Part shown: piece after piece, positions 21,991 through 34,099 of the stretch | Numbering within the stretch: position 1 is the stretch's first letter | Layout of the letters: each line of letters opens with the position of its first letter | DNA from: Diphasiastrum complanatum | Taxonomy: Eukaryota; Streptophyta; Lycopodiopsida; Lycopodiales; Lycopodiaceae | Assembly: GCA_029204225.1 (NCBI GenBank) | Contig: CM055103.1 | Coordinates: 1,505,720-1,567,719, forward strand | Length of the DNA stretch: 62,000 nt | Reading direction: 5' to 3' | The notes under the pieces: generated by a model | Seen by the model: the letters and a program-made list of their open reading frames with translations, nothing else | Told to the model about the DNA's origin: nothing | The model's database searches: none | Translations under genes and position numbers: made by a program

Positions 21991-22063
21991 ATACACTAGC
22001 AGCCCAAACTCATCATCCTTATGAAACATCTACCATCACTTATTCGGATAACTAATGCCTAAA
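21991..22063 (+). repeat. 72-bp direct repeat, right copy
   Basis: Partner of 21283-21354. Confidence 0.8.
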
Positions 22064-22849
22064 TTTAATCCTATCAGCTACCTAATTGTTAACCATTTAT
22101 CATGGCACCTCATCCTGAAACTATTCTCAACAACTATCTACCACAAAAAGTGTTCATTGAACTATGAACTCAACATATTTGATCAAAGATGGTCCTAAAT
22201 TCAATGAAACATGTAATTGTTTGCATAAAAGTAGTATTATTATTATGTATTATATAAGGCTTCACACTACATTGCATGGTTGCAACAATTCTTCATGGAA
22301 GCTGAATTGGAAGAACATTGTTAATATTTAATTTTTCTATGAATTAAGCAAGCTCCACTTCAGGTCAAAATGCTGCATAATGTGCAAAGGTCGCAAGAAC
22401 CTGTCAGCCTAAAATACTGAAATATATCTGTAGTCTGGACTCTGTGGCTCTACTTCATAAGTATCCACCGAGGGTACATCTTCATCTTTAATTTGCATAC
22501 ATACAAGGTTACTATTCTGCTTACTTGTTTTGATTTTCTATCTGGACGAGGCACAACACCAATTTAAATTCTTCAAAGGTGCTGTCCAAGGTTGGTTTGC
22601 AGCGAGCTAGCGACCTAAATGTACTTGAGTAAACTCGACATACATTGTAGATCATGTGCAGATTCAAGACAATTGGATTTGAAGACATTGTTGAGAATGG
22701 ATCTGTAGTATTGACGACCATTGTAGCATCATGTGTTGTTGGCCGTAGAAGAATGTAGGCCAGAATTCATGATCAAGTATGAAGTTCATTTCTACAAAGT
22801 TTCACCACCCACTTGTAGCATGGAACGACGTGATGCATTTAAGGAAAGG
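22064..22849. other. Unassigned region
   Basis: About 790 bases. No gene, tRNA, terminal repeat or homology to other parts of the window was seen. Confidence 0.4.
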
Positions 22850-23008
22850 CTGTATTGAGCTTTTAATAAGAGATTAGAGCCGCCTCAGACAGCATTCGTA
22901 AAAAACATTTAAATTCATGTCGTAGCTAGTAGCTACGTTCTAAGGAATAGCAGGAAAACCATAATGAGCAAAATTTTCAATATATTTATGATAAATGATG
23001 ATGCTCGC

Positions 23009-23116
<108 letters not shown>

Positions 23117-23551
23117 TTCTAATTCTGAGCGTGCCACACAATCTGAATTTGTTTGAAGCCAAAGCCGAATTGTGCATATGATTTGTTTGCGTTTGGTTGG
23201 CTGATCAATACAGTACTATAACGTTAATGATTCTATGTTCACCAGTTCACCAGCAGCAGAGAGCATAAATGACTAGTTACCTGTAAACAATTAATCAATT
23301 AGCGTATGGTAAAGGTAGTCTGTGGTGAGGCAGAGCTAGCTGATGAACTCATTTAGTCCAATTGCAAACGAGGAGTGATATCGTTGCTCTCGCCCTCCTT
23401 CCTCCCTTCCTAATCGCATGCAAAGATATGTCAACCACCGAAAAGGAGGAGGAGAGGACGAGAGGTAGAATTTGATCTTTGTTATTGGCGATGGTTAGCA
23501 AGGAAGAAAGAAGCAAAAAGATGATGAGCAAGTAGTAAAATTTATGACATT

Positions 23552-23606
23552 GGAGCCTGCGGGGGTTGAACTCGCATTTTGAGGGGTCAGTGAGGGCTAA
23601 GGCCCC
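23552..23606 (-). ncRNA. Deleted copy of the tRNA-like element
   Basis: On the minus strand the acceptor-like ends (GGGGCC...GGCTCC) and a T-arm remain, but the D-arm and A box are gone. The deletion joins two TTAGC direct repeats present in the left copy (8908-8912 and 8957-8961), removing about 50 bases. Confidence 0.55.
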
Positions 23607-24000
23607 TTTGGGGTGATGCAATTTGCATGTACAATTATCTTATTGCAATTAAGATTTGTACCGTGCCTATTAAATGATGTCCAAGTTTTTGTCCACCTCC
23701 AACTACGTTGTCATCCTTGTGCACAAAATCATCTAGCTTGTTAAAACACGAATCTCATCTCATTTCTGGGAATTAGATGCTCACGGAATGCTCATTTTCT
23801 GCTTCCCTCCTCCTTGCCTCTCTAGTGGTGGGGGGGCTTCGAAGATAGAGTGGTTGGTACCACATCCGCTCGACGTGGCCCCATTAGCTCCCATGAATGA
23901 CCATTGACGTAGTTGTTGGCCGACAAACTGCCTCCATGCCTTGGCGGCCCTTGGCACATTCTTCGAATTGTGTCCTTTGATCGGCCACACAAATGTGACT

Positions 24001-24002
<2 letters not shown>

Positions 24003-24053
<51 letters not shown>
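24003..24053. repeat. (CT)n microsatellite
   Basis: About 25 CT units; inverted partner of 8559-8593. Confidence 0.95.
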
Positions 24054-24056
<3 letters not shown>

Positions 24057-24390
24057 TCATTCATGCTTATGGAAGTGATCTCTTTGGGTTTCTATATCCA
24101 TTTTTGCATTGTCTTGTTGATATCTTGAATTCTTGTGTGTAAAATGCTATTTTAAGTTGTGTATTGAATTCACACATGTGAAATGTGCTGTGGTACAGCC
24201 ATTGTACGGACAACAAAAGCAAATTATCATTCTTATTTTGTCAAGTTCTTATTGAGTTTATAGCTTCTATTCAAGTAGATGCTAGATTTCTACATTGTTA
24301 ATGGTATTAAATGTGCTATCTTTGTGGGCCAAAGATCAAAGGGACAAATTGAATCTTAGTGATCTAATTTTCTTCACACGGTATCAGAGC
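24054..24390 (+). repeat. Copia-E LTR (3' part) and primer site, plus strand
   Basis: Similar in order to the R/U5 part of the Copia-A LTR: CTCATCTCATTCATGCTTAT, a CACATGTG palindrome, then GTACGGACAACAAAAGC. The LTR ends CTTCACA at 24378 and CGGTATCAGAGC follows (24379-24390), a primer site whose first base has changed. Confidence 0.78.
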
Positions 24391-24525
24391 TTCCAATAGT
24401 ATAGAACATATAGATTTGAGGTCTACCTACATTACACGCGTTTGATTCCAGTGTGTGTTGGGCCTAGCCCATTTTTAAACGGTCTATAGTCTAGACTGTC
24501 TTTTCACTCATTAAATGACCATGTG
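24391..24525 (+). other. Copia-E leader fragment
   Basis: About 135 bases after the primer site, non-coding, then an abrupt switch to Copia-D RT start in the opposite orientation. Confidence 0.6.
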
Positions 24526-25700
24526 TCCATGCACCGCTCATGTTTAATCATAGCAGCTTTCCAGTCGTCTGCATCTGGCATTTATTGTGCTTCTACAACA
24601 GTGGTAGATTCATCATGACTGATGAACGCCTGAGGGATGAAACGATCAGGTTGATGTCGTTTTCATATAGATCTTCGAACTGCATGTGCTTGATTCTCCT
24701 AGGTGAATGACTAGGATAACTTTAGTTTGTGGTTGAACAGTCATAGGTCTTGGCCTATTGATGGTACATGGAGTTGTTGGAACAAACTCCTGCATTTCTT
24801 GTTTTCACTTGAAATCATGAAACTTGACTTCAAGGAAGAGAACATCGTGGCTGATAGATCTCTAACATGTTTCAACATCATAAATGTGATATGCCTTATG
24901 CGATGTTGAGTAGCCAATAAAGACATACTTACAACTGACTAGGTCTAGCTTCTTTCTCACATCAAACAGTGTTTGAGGATAGGAGAGACATCCAAACACT
25001 CGTAGACATTTCAGACTTTGTTTGTAGCCGTAGTAGGCTTCAAATGGTGTGATGGAGTTGATTGCTTTCGTGATCGAATAGGTTTGCACATAACAAGTAG
25101 TAGAAATTGCTTTAGCCCAAAATTTCTTGGGTAACTAAGCGTAGAACATCATGGATCATACAGCTTCCAACAATGTTCGATTCTTTCACTCAGCTACACC
25201 ATTCTGCTGTGCAGTGTAGTTGTTTGTGAACTGATGGTGCATGCCGCATGATGATAAATACTCCACCATTTCATCAGACAGGTACTCTCCTCTTGAATCA
25301 GAATACAGGGTCTTGATTCTCTGACTAGTTTGTGTCTCAACAAACTGCTTGAATTTTCTGAAGACATTGAATGCCTCAAACTTGTTCTTAATGAGCACGA
25401 TCTTCGTGAATCGGAAGAAGTCATCAATAAATGTGAGAAAATATAGAGCTTGACCCAAAGAGGGTACACTCATAGGACCACATAAGCCACTATGAATTAG
25501 CGACAGAATGGACTTCGCTCTTTTGGCTTGTCCTCTTGGAAATTTTATTCTAGGTTGTTTCCTTGGTAAACAATTTTCACACACAGTCTGATTTGTTGTG
25601 GAAATAGCATTAATAGTCATGTCCTTAACCATACTGTTATGATGCATGTACAAGATTGACCTCATGTTTAGATGACCTAATATTTGATGAAAAACATGAG
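24526..25700 (-). pseudogene. Copia-D integrase, minus strand (copy X')
   Basis: Uninterrupted counterpart of 1480-1950 plus 7594-8085. From 25700: zinc module with CENCLPRKQ, FLTFIDDFFRFTK, LYSDSRGEY (the Gly-Gly of the active-site loop now Arg-Gly) and YTAQQNGVAE with TGA following. Then ITPFEAYYG, LRVFGCLSYPQTL, FIGYSTSHKAYHIYD, and the RT start near 24560-24540. The intact junction at about 25245 shows the empty Copia-A target. Confidence 0.88.
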
Positions 25701-26344
25701 CATCATAATTACTTATAGAAAGTGCATAATCGTGACTCTAGGTGTACAAATTTCATTCTATGTATCCAGAGAAGATTTCATTAGAATTCCCATCAATAAA
25801 AGTAGATAAGGCTAGCAGTCAACAAAGCTCTATAGTCTTGATCAGTGATCTTGCTAATAGATAGTAAATTCTTTGTTAATTTGGGTACGTAAAGTACACC
25901 ATCGAACTATCTAGCGATGTCATCAAGAGAATTGTAGTCGAATGGAGCCTTGGCATTCGACCTTCTGTGAGCTTGAGTCTCCGAAGAAGATTTACTTTGA
26001 GTCCGTTGTTGTGAGAGTAGAAAATAGGTTCTTACATGGCATCATGTGCTATGAAAAACCTGAATCAAGATACCATTTATAGGCATCTCTATTTGGTTGA
26101 TCTTGTACCATCAGCGCGTTTTCATCTTCTTGGAAATTTTTGATAAAGTCAGAGCCTCCCTCTTGGTGTTGCTCCATCTTCTTCCTCACTTTTTTGTCCT
26201 TGAGGATGTGACAATCTTTGATGTCATGATTAGATCTTTTGAAATATCTACAAAAGAGTGGTCTTGGATGACTGTTGTTGTTGTTGTTGCGTGAATATGG
26301 CTGCTCCGCCTTCATCTTCTTGTCCTTGAAATTATTCTTCTTGG
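25701..26344 (-). pseudogene. Copia-D nucleocapsid and protease, minus strand
   Basis: Includes CRYFKRSNHDIKDCHILK, a CCHC knuckle with the second Cys changed to Phe, then EQHQEGGSDFIKNFQEDE and the protease motif WYLDSGFS followed by a stop. The stretch EGGSDFIK bridges the point where the left copy is split between 15501 and 1033, showing that these two ends were originally joined. Confidence 0.83.
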
Positions 26345-26730
26345 AGCGCTCATGTTTAATCATAGTAGCTTTCCATTCGTCTACATCTAGCATTGACAGT
26401 GCTTCTGCAATAGTGGCAGGTTCATCATGTGATGAACTCCTGAGGGGTGAAACGATCAGGTTGTTGTCATTTTCGTATAGATCTTTAAACTGCAGGTGCC
26501 TATGTCTCCTAAGTGAATGATTTGGATAGCTTTAGCTTGTGGTTGAACAGTCGTAGGTCTTGGCCTATCGATGGTAATTGGAGTTGTTGGATCAATTTCC
26601 TGTTTCTGCTTCAAATTATGAAACTTGACTTCAAGGAAGACAACGTCGCCGCTGCTGACAGAGATCTGACTTGTTTCAACATCATAAATGTGATATGCCT
26701 TATGCAATGTTGAGAGTCAACATTCTGCCT
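26345..26730 (-). pseudogene. Copia-D: displaced integrase C-terminus and RT start, minus strand
   Basis: Second copy of the rearrangement at 14895-15290: HKAYHIYDVETSQISVSS, DVVFLEVKFHNLKQ and TIDRPRPTT, then LDVDEWKATMIKHERS running without a break into the nucleocapsid Lys/Asn-rich stretch. The fusion is in frame here. Confidence 0.75.
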
Positions 26731-29082
26731 CTAGAATTGTTGATTAAATACTCTCAAATGCGATGGTAGAGCATTGTGTAATGTTTACCTTGTCAGCAGG
26801 TGCAATGATCTCTCTGCTCAACGTTGAAGGGCTGAAACTTCTCAAGAACCTCCTCTATCTACGATGGATGGGCAAAAGAGTGATACTCATTCATTCATTG
26901 TGAATGGTAAATCAATAAAGTACTTTCAAAGGCCAACTCTGTCAGTGATGGAGGCCAGAAACTGATTGTAGTGTGGGATACATGAGGATCTGTACTCAGA
27001 GGTATGAGAAATAGCAAGATCAAACTAATGCTCAAAATCCACTCATGAATATAGATGACCTCTGCCTAAACAAAGATCACTGCAATGATGACAATCTGAT
27101 CTGTATCCTTAGAAAACAGTGATGGCTTCATAGTTACTTGCATCAATGATCTGGACAAGTAATTCTCTTTCAAAGGCCTATTCTTATGAAGCTTAAATAC
27201 AACACACTCTTCTAAGGTGGAGTATTGGTCTCACATCCTATATCTTTGAGAATAATAATTTGAGATTGAGACTCTTTCACTCTCATACTTCTTATTGCAC
27301 AAACATTATAAGAGTCTCAACTCACATAATCCCTCAAGAAGATGACATTTCAATTTATCAAAGAATATAAAATTCTCAATCCTCTCAAGAATATGTTGAT
27401 AGAATGACATAAAACTACAAATACTCGGTCAGAGGAAGAGTCTCAACCCATGATCCAATCTCCCACTACATCCATGATGAGAGAATTACAACTATGCAAA
27501 TGTAAGCATCCAAAGCATCAAATCTCACTAATAATTTTCTTATGACATTCAATCCTTACGAGATTCAAAACATAGGATGAGTCCTTAGAATAGATTTCCA
27601 AAATATAAATGAGGACATCTCAACTCATTTCTCCCTCTTGAAGATCTAAGCTCTCTCAAAAACTAGTAATCTCTCAAACTAGCAACTCAAAAAGTAGTAA
27701 TCTCTCAAACTAGTAACATTTTAAAAGAGGAAATACTCTAAGCTTTTATAGGAGATGGGGAGGGCTTTGCCACTTTGAATTGAAGCCAAAGTGGTGGTAA
27801 TCTCATAATCATACCATAAAGATTTTTTTTGCTCACCACCCATGTGCTTTTGTCATTTATCTTTTACTCCCATTTAAGTGTGCATGGAGGCCTTGCATCT
27901 TATTGGACCATGTTTAGACTTTGCAATTTTGGAAGGTGGGAAAGGGTTGACTTGCTCATTTTGTCACTTCCTATTTTCTCTTTGAAAGACAAGACCTCTT
28001 GAGCAAAGTCAAGAGTCTATAAGGTTGTGGTCTCCTCTCGTATTTTATACAAGGAAGGGGAGACTCTTCACTTTTTTTTTTCTCTTTCCATTTTGTCAAG
28101 TTGAAATATCCTCTAGTACTTTCAGCGGGTCACACCCATTTAGGACTAACCTTGTCTTTGGAGGGCTGCACCTTGTCTCTCAAGGTCCTAACCTTTGATC
28201 CCAGTATCACTTTGCTTGCCTGAACTGTTATTGCTTCCCTTAGATTAGCTTTGTTGGCTTGTCGGTGATCTGCACAGGAATCTCTGCTGAGGGGCTGATG
28301 TCAATTTTTTTCAAACTCTTTGGTCTCAGATTTCTTTTTGGGCCTCAAGGAAAAGGATGTCTTACAAAATCTCAGACATCTTATTATATTAATAAAAACC
28401 CAAGGTTATATAAGTGAAATCAGACATACATCAACCAAAATAAAACTTAGTAGCCAATTCTAATGCTACTTTTATTTCAAAACTCTGTAGTTCTTTTGAG
28501 CGAACTGGGACCCATTCGGCATGGCCTATACTGGCCAAATTTGTGCCGGTCAGACTTTGATTCAATCAACTTTTCCTTAGAAACTATACAAGTTCTTGCA
28601 TAAAACTTTGAAAATTAGCTCGATTTTGTATGTTAAAAAATCAACTAACACAAGATCATCTAGATGCTATTCTAACTTTACAGTTACAAGATCATTAACA
28701 GTTGTTCAACTGATTAATTAGATGAGTTAATATTGGACCATGAACACGTAGATAGTCTGTACTTGAAATCCTGTGTAAATCAGTAGAGTGTCGCATTTTC
28801 TGCATTCTTCAAGGTAAAATGTTGTATTTTTTGAAGTGTCTGAAATGGCCCGAAATCCCAAGTGAACACTTTGTCGCATTTATCACAAAATCATCTTGTA
28901 TTCAAAATGGATCGAATGTGAAGTAGAAGACTTTGTCGGGTTTTTTGCCTATTGAAATTTGCGAGGAAAAATACAAATTGTTGCTAGAAATAGTTCATTT
29001 CTGCAGACTTCTTTGAGAGAGTGATTTTCATAGAAGGGAGGAGGGCAGTTAGGATGAGTAGGAGAAACACTAAACTCCAACA
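26731..29082 (-). repeat. Copia-D long 3' LTR and following leader-like DNA, minus strand
   Basis: Begins on the minus strand with TGTTGGAGTTTAGTG at 29082, right after the purine tract, and continues for about 2.1 kb of non-coding sequence collinear with 12871-14740. TATAAAAG is at 27750-27743. The boundary between LTR end and leader was not identified. Confidence 0.72.
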
Positions 29083-30300
29083 CTCCCGCTAAAGCTTGCT
29101 ACTACGAATCTGAATTACAATTGAGATTTATCATTTCTACTGGTAGAATGTTTATCTCTTGACAATGGTTTTGTCAAAATATCAGCCAACATACTATCTG
29201 TATGATTGTAACCTAGTACAACATCTTTATTCTGGACTTTCTCTCAAAGAAAATGAAACTGAACTTTAATTGTTTTAGTTCTAGTATGAGTATGTGGGTT
29301 TAGAGATAGAGCTATGCAACTCAAATTGTCGCAGTCGAGTATTGTTGGACCGATCTATAAAAATTGCATATCTTGTAGTTACCTTCTTAGCCAAATTATC
29401 TCCTTCACTACTGATGTGGCTGCAACATATTCGGATGCTTCGTGGCTTGGATGTATTTCAATACTCTTTGTAGAGCCTTTGAATGCTGTAAGGCTGGATT
29501 GGACATGTATTGAGACAATGTGCTTACCGTATATGCTAGATCAGGTCATGTGTTGATCATAGAATACATTTTAGATCCTATGACAGGTTGACAAAGATAT
29601 ATCTGCACATTTCTTACTGATCTGCTTCAGTTTTGGGGCACACGTCTTTAGAAAGCTTGGATCCTGGATCCATGGGTGTGTCTATCGGCTTGCAGTCCTC
29701 CATGCCACATCTTGGCTAGATAGGACTCTTGGCGATCTCTGTTGATCTCTTGTGTGATCTCTGTTGATCTCCATATCGAGTAGGTAATGACTAGGTAATA
29801 ACATGGCTTGACCCGTTACGTTGAGAGATGCGTTTGAGTCTGCGGACCAACAAGTAAAATTGTGCTGGAACAAAAAGTGATTGATTCTTTCATACCAAGC
29901 CCTGGGAGCTTGCTTGAGACCATATAGTGCCTTATGCAATTTACATACCAAATGCTCTTGGCCTTGAAAGACGTAACCTTATGGCTGATAAATGAACATT
30001 TCTTTTAGTATATAGTCGTGAAGGAATGCTGTCTGGACGTCTTTTGGTGAATGTCCAAGTCTTTTGTAGCAGCTATAGCCATCTAGGTGTGAATAGATTG
30101 ATGCTTTACCACTAGATTGAAGGTGTCAATGTAATCTATCCCATAAACTTTCTCAAATTCTTTAACTACTAATCGAGCTTTCCATTTGAATATTGATCAA
30201 TCTGGCTTAAGCTTTAGCTTGAAGATCCATTTAGAGTCAATAGGTTCTATACATGCAGGAGGATTAACAAGACTCGCGGTGTTGTTCTTCATCAAGGAAG
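29083..30300 (-). pseudogene. Copia-D RT/RNase H, minus strand (copy Y')
   Basis: From 30300: SLMKNNTASLVNPPACIEPI and DSKWIFKLKLKP of [22 protein letters not shown] (about 29948-29889), then a deletion that removes the YxDD segment near 29800 and most of RNase H, and finally the RNase H end near 29175-29110. Directly followed by purine tract and LTR. Equivalent to fragment Y on the left, with independent deletions. Confidence 0.83.
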
Positions 30301-30718
<418 letters not shown>

Positions 30719-31648
30719 CCATTTATGTAAGTCAGGTGAATTACATAGAGGGCAAACACTGATTTCCATTCGTTTTTTCAATTGAGGACACTTGTTCACT
30801 GTGTGATTTCCTGTACAAATAGAACACTAGACATTTTCCTTGGTTGGAAAAGTCTTTGCAAACTTCTCAGGTTCCTTGTTTGCTTCTACGTGAAAATTTT
30901 CCAATGCTTTGATCTTCTCATCAAACTGCAACTGCAACTTTTCCATTTGTTTCTGTTGGGTCTTCCCAAGTTTCTCGAACTCATTGAGCATCATTTCTGC
31001 AGTAGCATTGGCATTCGTTGATGCAATAGTGGTGGATGTCATAGTAGTTTGCCTTGCTGTATAAGGCAACATACTGACATTCGGCTCATCATCTAAATCT
31101 TCATCCTCCTCCCGAATTGCATCGTCCATCGCATTTTGCAAAAGTGCGCACTCATTATGGCGTTTCAGTTCACGTCTGATCCGTTTAGGTAGACCTGACA
31201 AAAACCACATAATCATGGCATTTTCATTAATCAGCTCAGGCTCACATTCAGATCTAAGACGTTTCACCCTTTCGATGTAATCTCGAACCATTTCCCGCTT
31301 TCTCATTTTAATTTTACTTAAAAGTAGGAAAGGGTCGGGCCATAAACTTCCGCGGTTTGAACCGTGTGATAAGGGCTCATTTAACAACCTCCCAATCTGT
31401 ACGCTCAGTTTCATCTTGGTTATAGTACCGATCTTGTGCTGCGCCTGTTAAGTCCATAGGAACAACTTAAGTTTATCTTGAGGATAAATCTCACCATAGA
31501 CCTCACAAGATTCAGCATAGATCTGAAGAAATCGAACTGGATTTGTTAATCCATTATATTTGGGTAGATCCAATCGGAGTGCTCTTCTAACAATAATGGG
31601 ATTGACCTCCTGTGGAGCACCTCCAAGAGCAGCTCCAGGGGCAGCCAT
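30719..31648 (-). pseudogene. gag: Gyp-1 gag (Ty3/gypsy), minus strand
   Basis: Starts MAAPGAALGG at 31648. The retrotransposon gag domain is clear: LPKYNGLTNPVRFLQIYAES (about 31567-31508), then, after a frameshift, GAAQDRYYNQDETERTDWE (about 31440-31384), then back in the first frame KREMVRDYIERVKRLRSE and FLSGLPKRIRRELKR (about 31290-31170). A coiled-coil-like stretch is followed by an in-frame TAG (about 30825) and a CCHC knuckle CSICTGNHTVNKC (about 30824-30786); a second CPLC motif lies near 30745. Truncated at 30719 by Rep-U. Stops and two shifts make it inactive. Confidence 0.88.
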
Positions 31649-32849
31649 TTAGATCAAATTGATAATGTGATTGGATATAGATTTTTTCAAAAACTATCTC
31701 AGATTAGATCTGCTAGCTCTATTCCACTTTTCAAGAATCTGATTCTATATGATGAAAAACTACCCAAAATTTGATCAATCAATACTTCTCAAAAATGATA
31801 AATCTCTCAGAGTCCAATTCAGAATATATCAGATTTGATCCAAATTTTGACACAGACTTGATCTGGAAAATCAAAAACTAAAAATAGGACTGGCAAAGGT
31901 TATCTATACGAAGGTTGACTCGGCGAAGGTTCAACAGTGCTATTTTGGGATAAAAACTCTCTGAACATTTTTCTGGCAAATTCTTGAGAAATAACCTTCG
32001 CCGATTTCTCAGATGGAAGATCTGACATAGATAAAACTATGGACAACCGGACGAAGGTTTCTGACATAAGAAAATACAGTTTTTGTGATCTAACGAGGGT
32101 AAAAATCAAGATTTTTTGTGATCTGATCAAGATAAATCTTTGCCGAACTCAAAAATAGTATTTTTATATAAATGGAATGTTTTGGAAACTCGACGAAGGT
32201 TCTGGCAAAGGATCAAGAGTAGTACTGGTAATTTTGCAAAAACGTGACTTTTTTGGCAAAAATATGACAATATGACAACTGATTTTCTGAAAATCTTTCT
32301 ATTTTTGGTATTATTCTTCTCCGAACTGGAAGTAGATAGATCTGAATCACATCTAAGCACAGTGAACTGGGCGAAGGTTCTTTTTCTCTATTTTTTTAGG
32401 ATTTTGATATTTTTTGGTGTTTTTTGGTGGTTTTTTTGATGTTTCTGAAAATCTGCTGGGAATTAATCTTCGTCCTTCAAACTAAAGGTTTTGTAAAAAA
32501 AACCGAAGGTGTTTGCAGCTCGGCAAAGGTTTCCTGAAAGAGGGTAAAAAGTTATGGGCTCTGATGACGCTTTTTGTCTCTTTTTGACCAAATTTGACAG
32601 ATTTGACCGATTTTTGTTATTTTCTCTGATATCTCAGATCCAAATGGATCTTAAGATTAGTGATCTGAATAGCTTTCCCTGTTTGATAATCAAATTAGAT
32701 TTCAAACAAGCAAATCCAATCAAAATTAAGCAAAATCAATCCCAAACTATCCCTACAATGTAGTTTTAACACTATTCATGCCACGACAAGATGCCTAATG
32801 CAAGCTAACCATCAGCCAAACATGCTGCAAACTGAAAAATTGGCGTAGC
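31649..32849 (-). other. Gyp-1 leader between primer site and gag, with CGAAGGTT motifs
   Basis: About 1.2 kb with no gene. On the plus strand CGAAGGTT is found at 31909-31916, 31924-31931, 32052-32059, 32194-32201 and 32372-32379, CGAAGGT at 32504, and the reverse complement at 31993-32000, with further GCAAAGGTT variants. Confidence 0.65.
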
Positions 32850-32867
32850 TCCCTGACAATGACGCCA
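32850..32867 (-). other. Gyp-1 primer-binding site, decayed
   Basis: Minus strand reads TGGCGTCATTGTCAGGGA, four bases from the LTR end. It resembles the TGGCGCC-type site of plant gypsy elements with C-to-T changes. Confidence 0.7.
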
Positions 32868-32871
32868 AAAT

Positions 32872-33652
32872 TGTAGTTGGTTTCTTTCCTTGCCTAACCT
32901 GAATCCAAGATCTAGTCAATCTAGCATCAAAGAGACGGAGTTAGTTGTCACGCGGAGGTTCGTTCCCATGAGAGCGATAGTATAGTTCAGATTTCAACAT
33001 GAATGGAGGATCTAACACTAACATCCATTAACACCAAGCATTAACACTACATCCATTAACCCTACTTCCATTACCCTAAATCCACAACAATGATAGAAAC
33101 TTACTCTTCTCTCTCTCCCTTTCTCTCTCACAAAAAGCATAAGAAATAGCAATCCCAATAATGATCAAATCCAACAATTAGCAAAATCCAAAGAAAGCAT
33201 GAGAAATGGAGGAAAAGAGAGGAAGATCAAGGACATTCATCAATCCATTTCTAAAGAGAACCAATCTGCTTTATTGAAATGAGGAAATGAACATGAGGAG
33301 CAACTCGAGTTGGTCCCTTTTTATAGTAGAGAGGAGGACCCTGGCCTCTGAATCCTATTGGTCCAGTCATGCCTCTCTTTTTATTCAAATTTAAAAAAGT
33401 GTGGGAACCATCAAAATTGGAGGGAAACCCAACTTTATTCACTAACTTGACATTTAGGCCCTGCGATATTAAAAGTCCCGCAAAAAGGCCTAAAGTCCTT
33501 TTATTAACATTCTAATTAATCAAATAACTATGTGATCATCGGGTTGGACTTACACACGCAGGGTGCCAAATCCCTCTCATGTATTAACTAGGGTTAGGGT
33601 TGCCTTGGGATCCGCAAACCCTCCAATAGCAAGATCGACAACCAAGGTCACA
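32872..33652 (-). repeat. Gyp-1 5' LTR (outer end tentative)
   Basis: On the minus strand the LTR ends CCAACTACA at 32872. A proposed start TGTGACC at 33652 gives 781 bp. TATAAAAAG on the minus strand at 33325-33317 fits a promoter. No second LTR is present because the element is truncated. Confidence 0.55.
33317..33325 (-). promoter_or_regulatory. TATA box in Gyp-1 LTR
   Basis: TATAAAAAG on the minus strand, inside the LTR and upstream of the gag in the same orientation. Confidence 0.5.
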
Positions 33653-34099
33653 AGTCAAATATGAAAAGACAAGGCTAAAGAAGACAGATGGGTAATCCGA
33701 AGAGACTCAATCAGAATAACTATTCCAGTCATGACGAAGATCCTTCAAAAAAGGGAAACACAAGCATTGGAAAATCAGTCTTCTTCTTCAACCAACCTCT
33801 TGCCATACTTCTGCGCCCATTCTCATGTCTATCGTCCACACCATCTACCGTTGTCACCGCCACCCTCCCTTCCATCTGTTTGTTTATCATCAGTTTACTG
33901 TTCTTCTGAGAAATTCCCAATTTTTGATAGTCTTACCGAAGAAGCTGATAGATCATTGCAAGTCTTTTGCGGAGACCAACTACCACCTATATTGGTTGTT
34001 CAGCCGCGAAAGACATGAGTAGGAGAAAGGTTAAACTCCAATAGTGTGAACACTATCTCCTTGGATACCATAAGAATTCTTGTCAGTGATAGACCAAAG
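33653..34099. other. Unassigned region
   Basis: About 450 bases. A short stretch at 34013-34048 (GAGTAGGAGAAAGGTTAAAC) resembles the edge of the Copia-D LTR (compare 29056-29080). No gene recognised. Confidence 0.4.
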
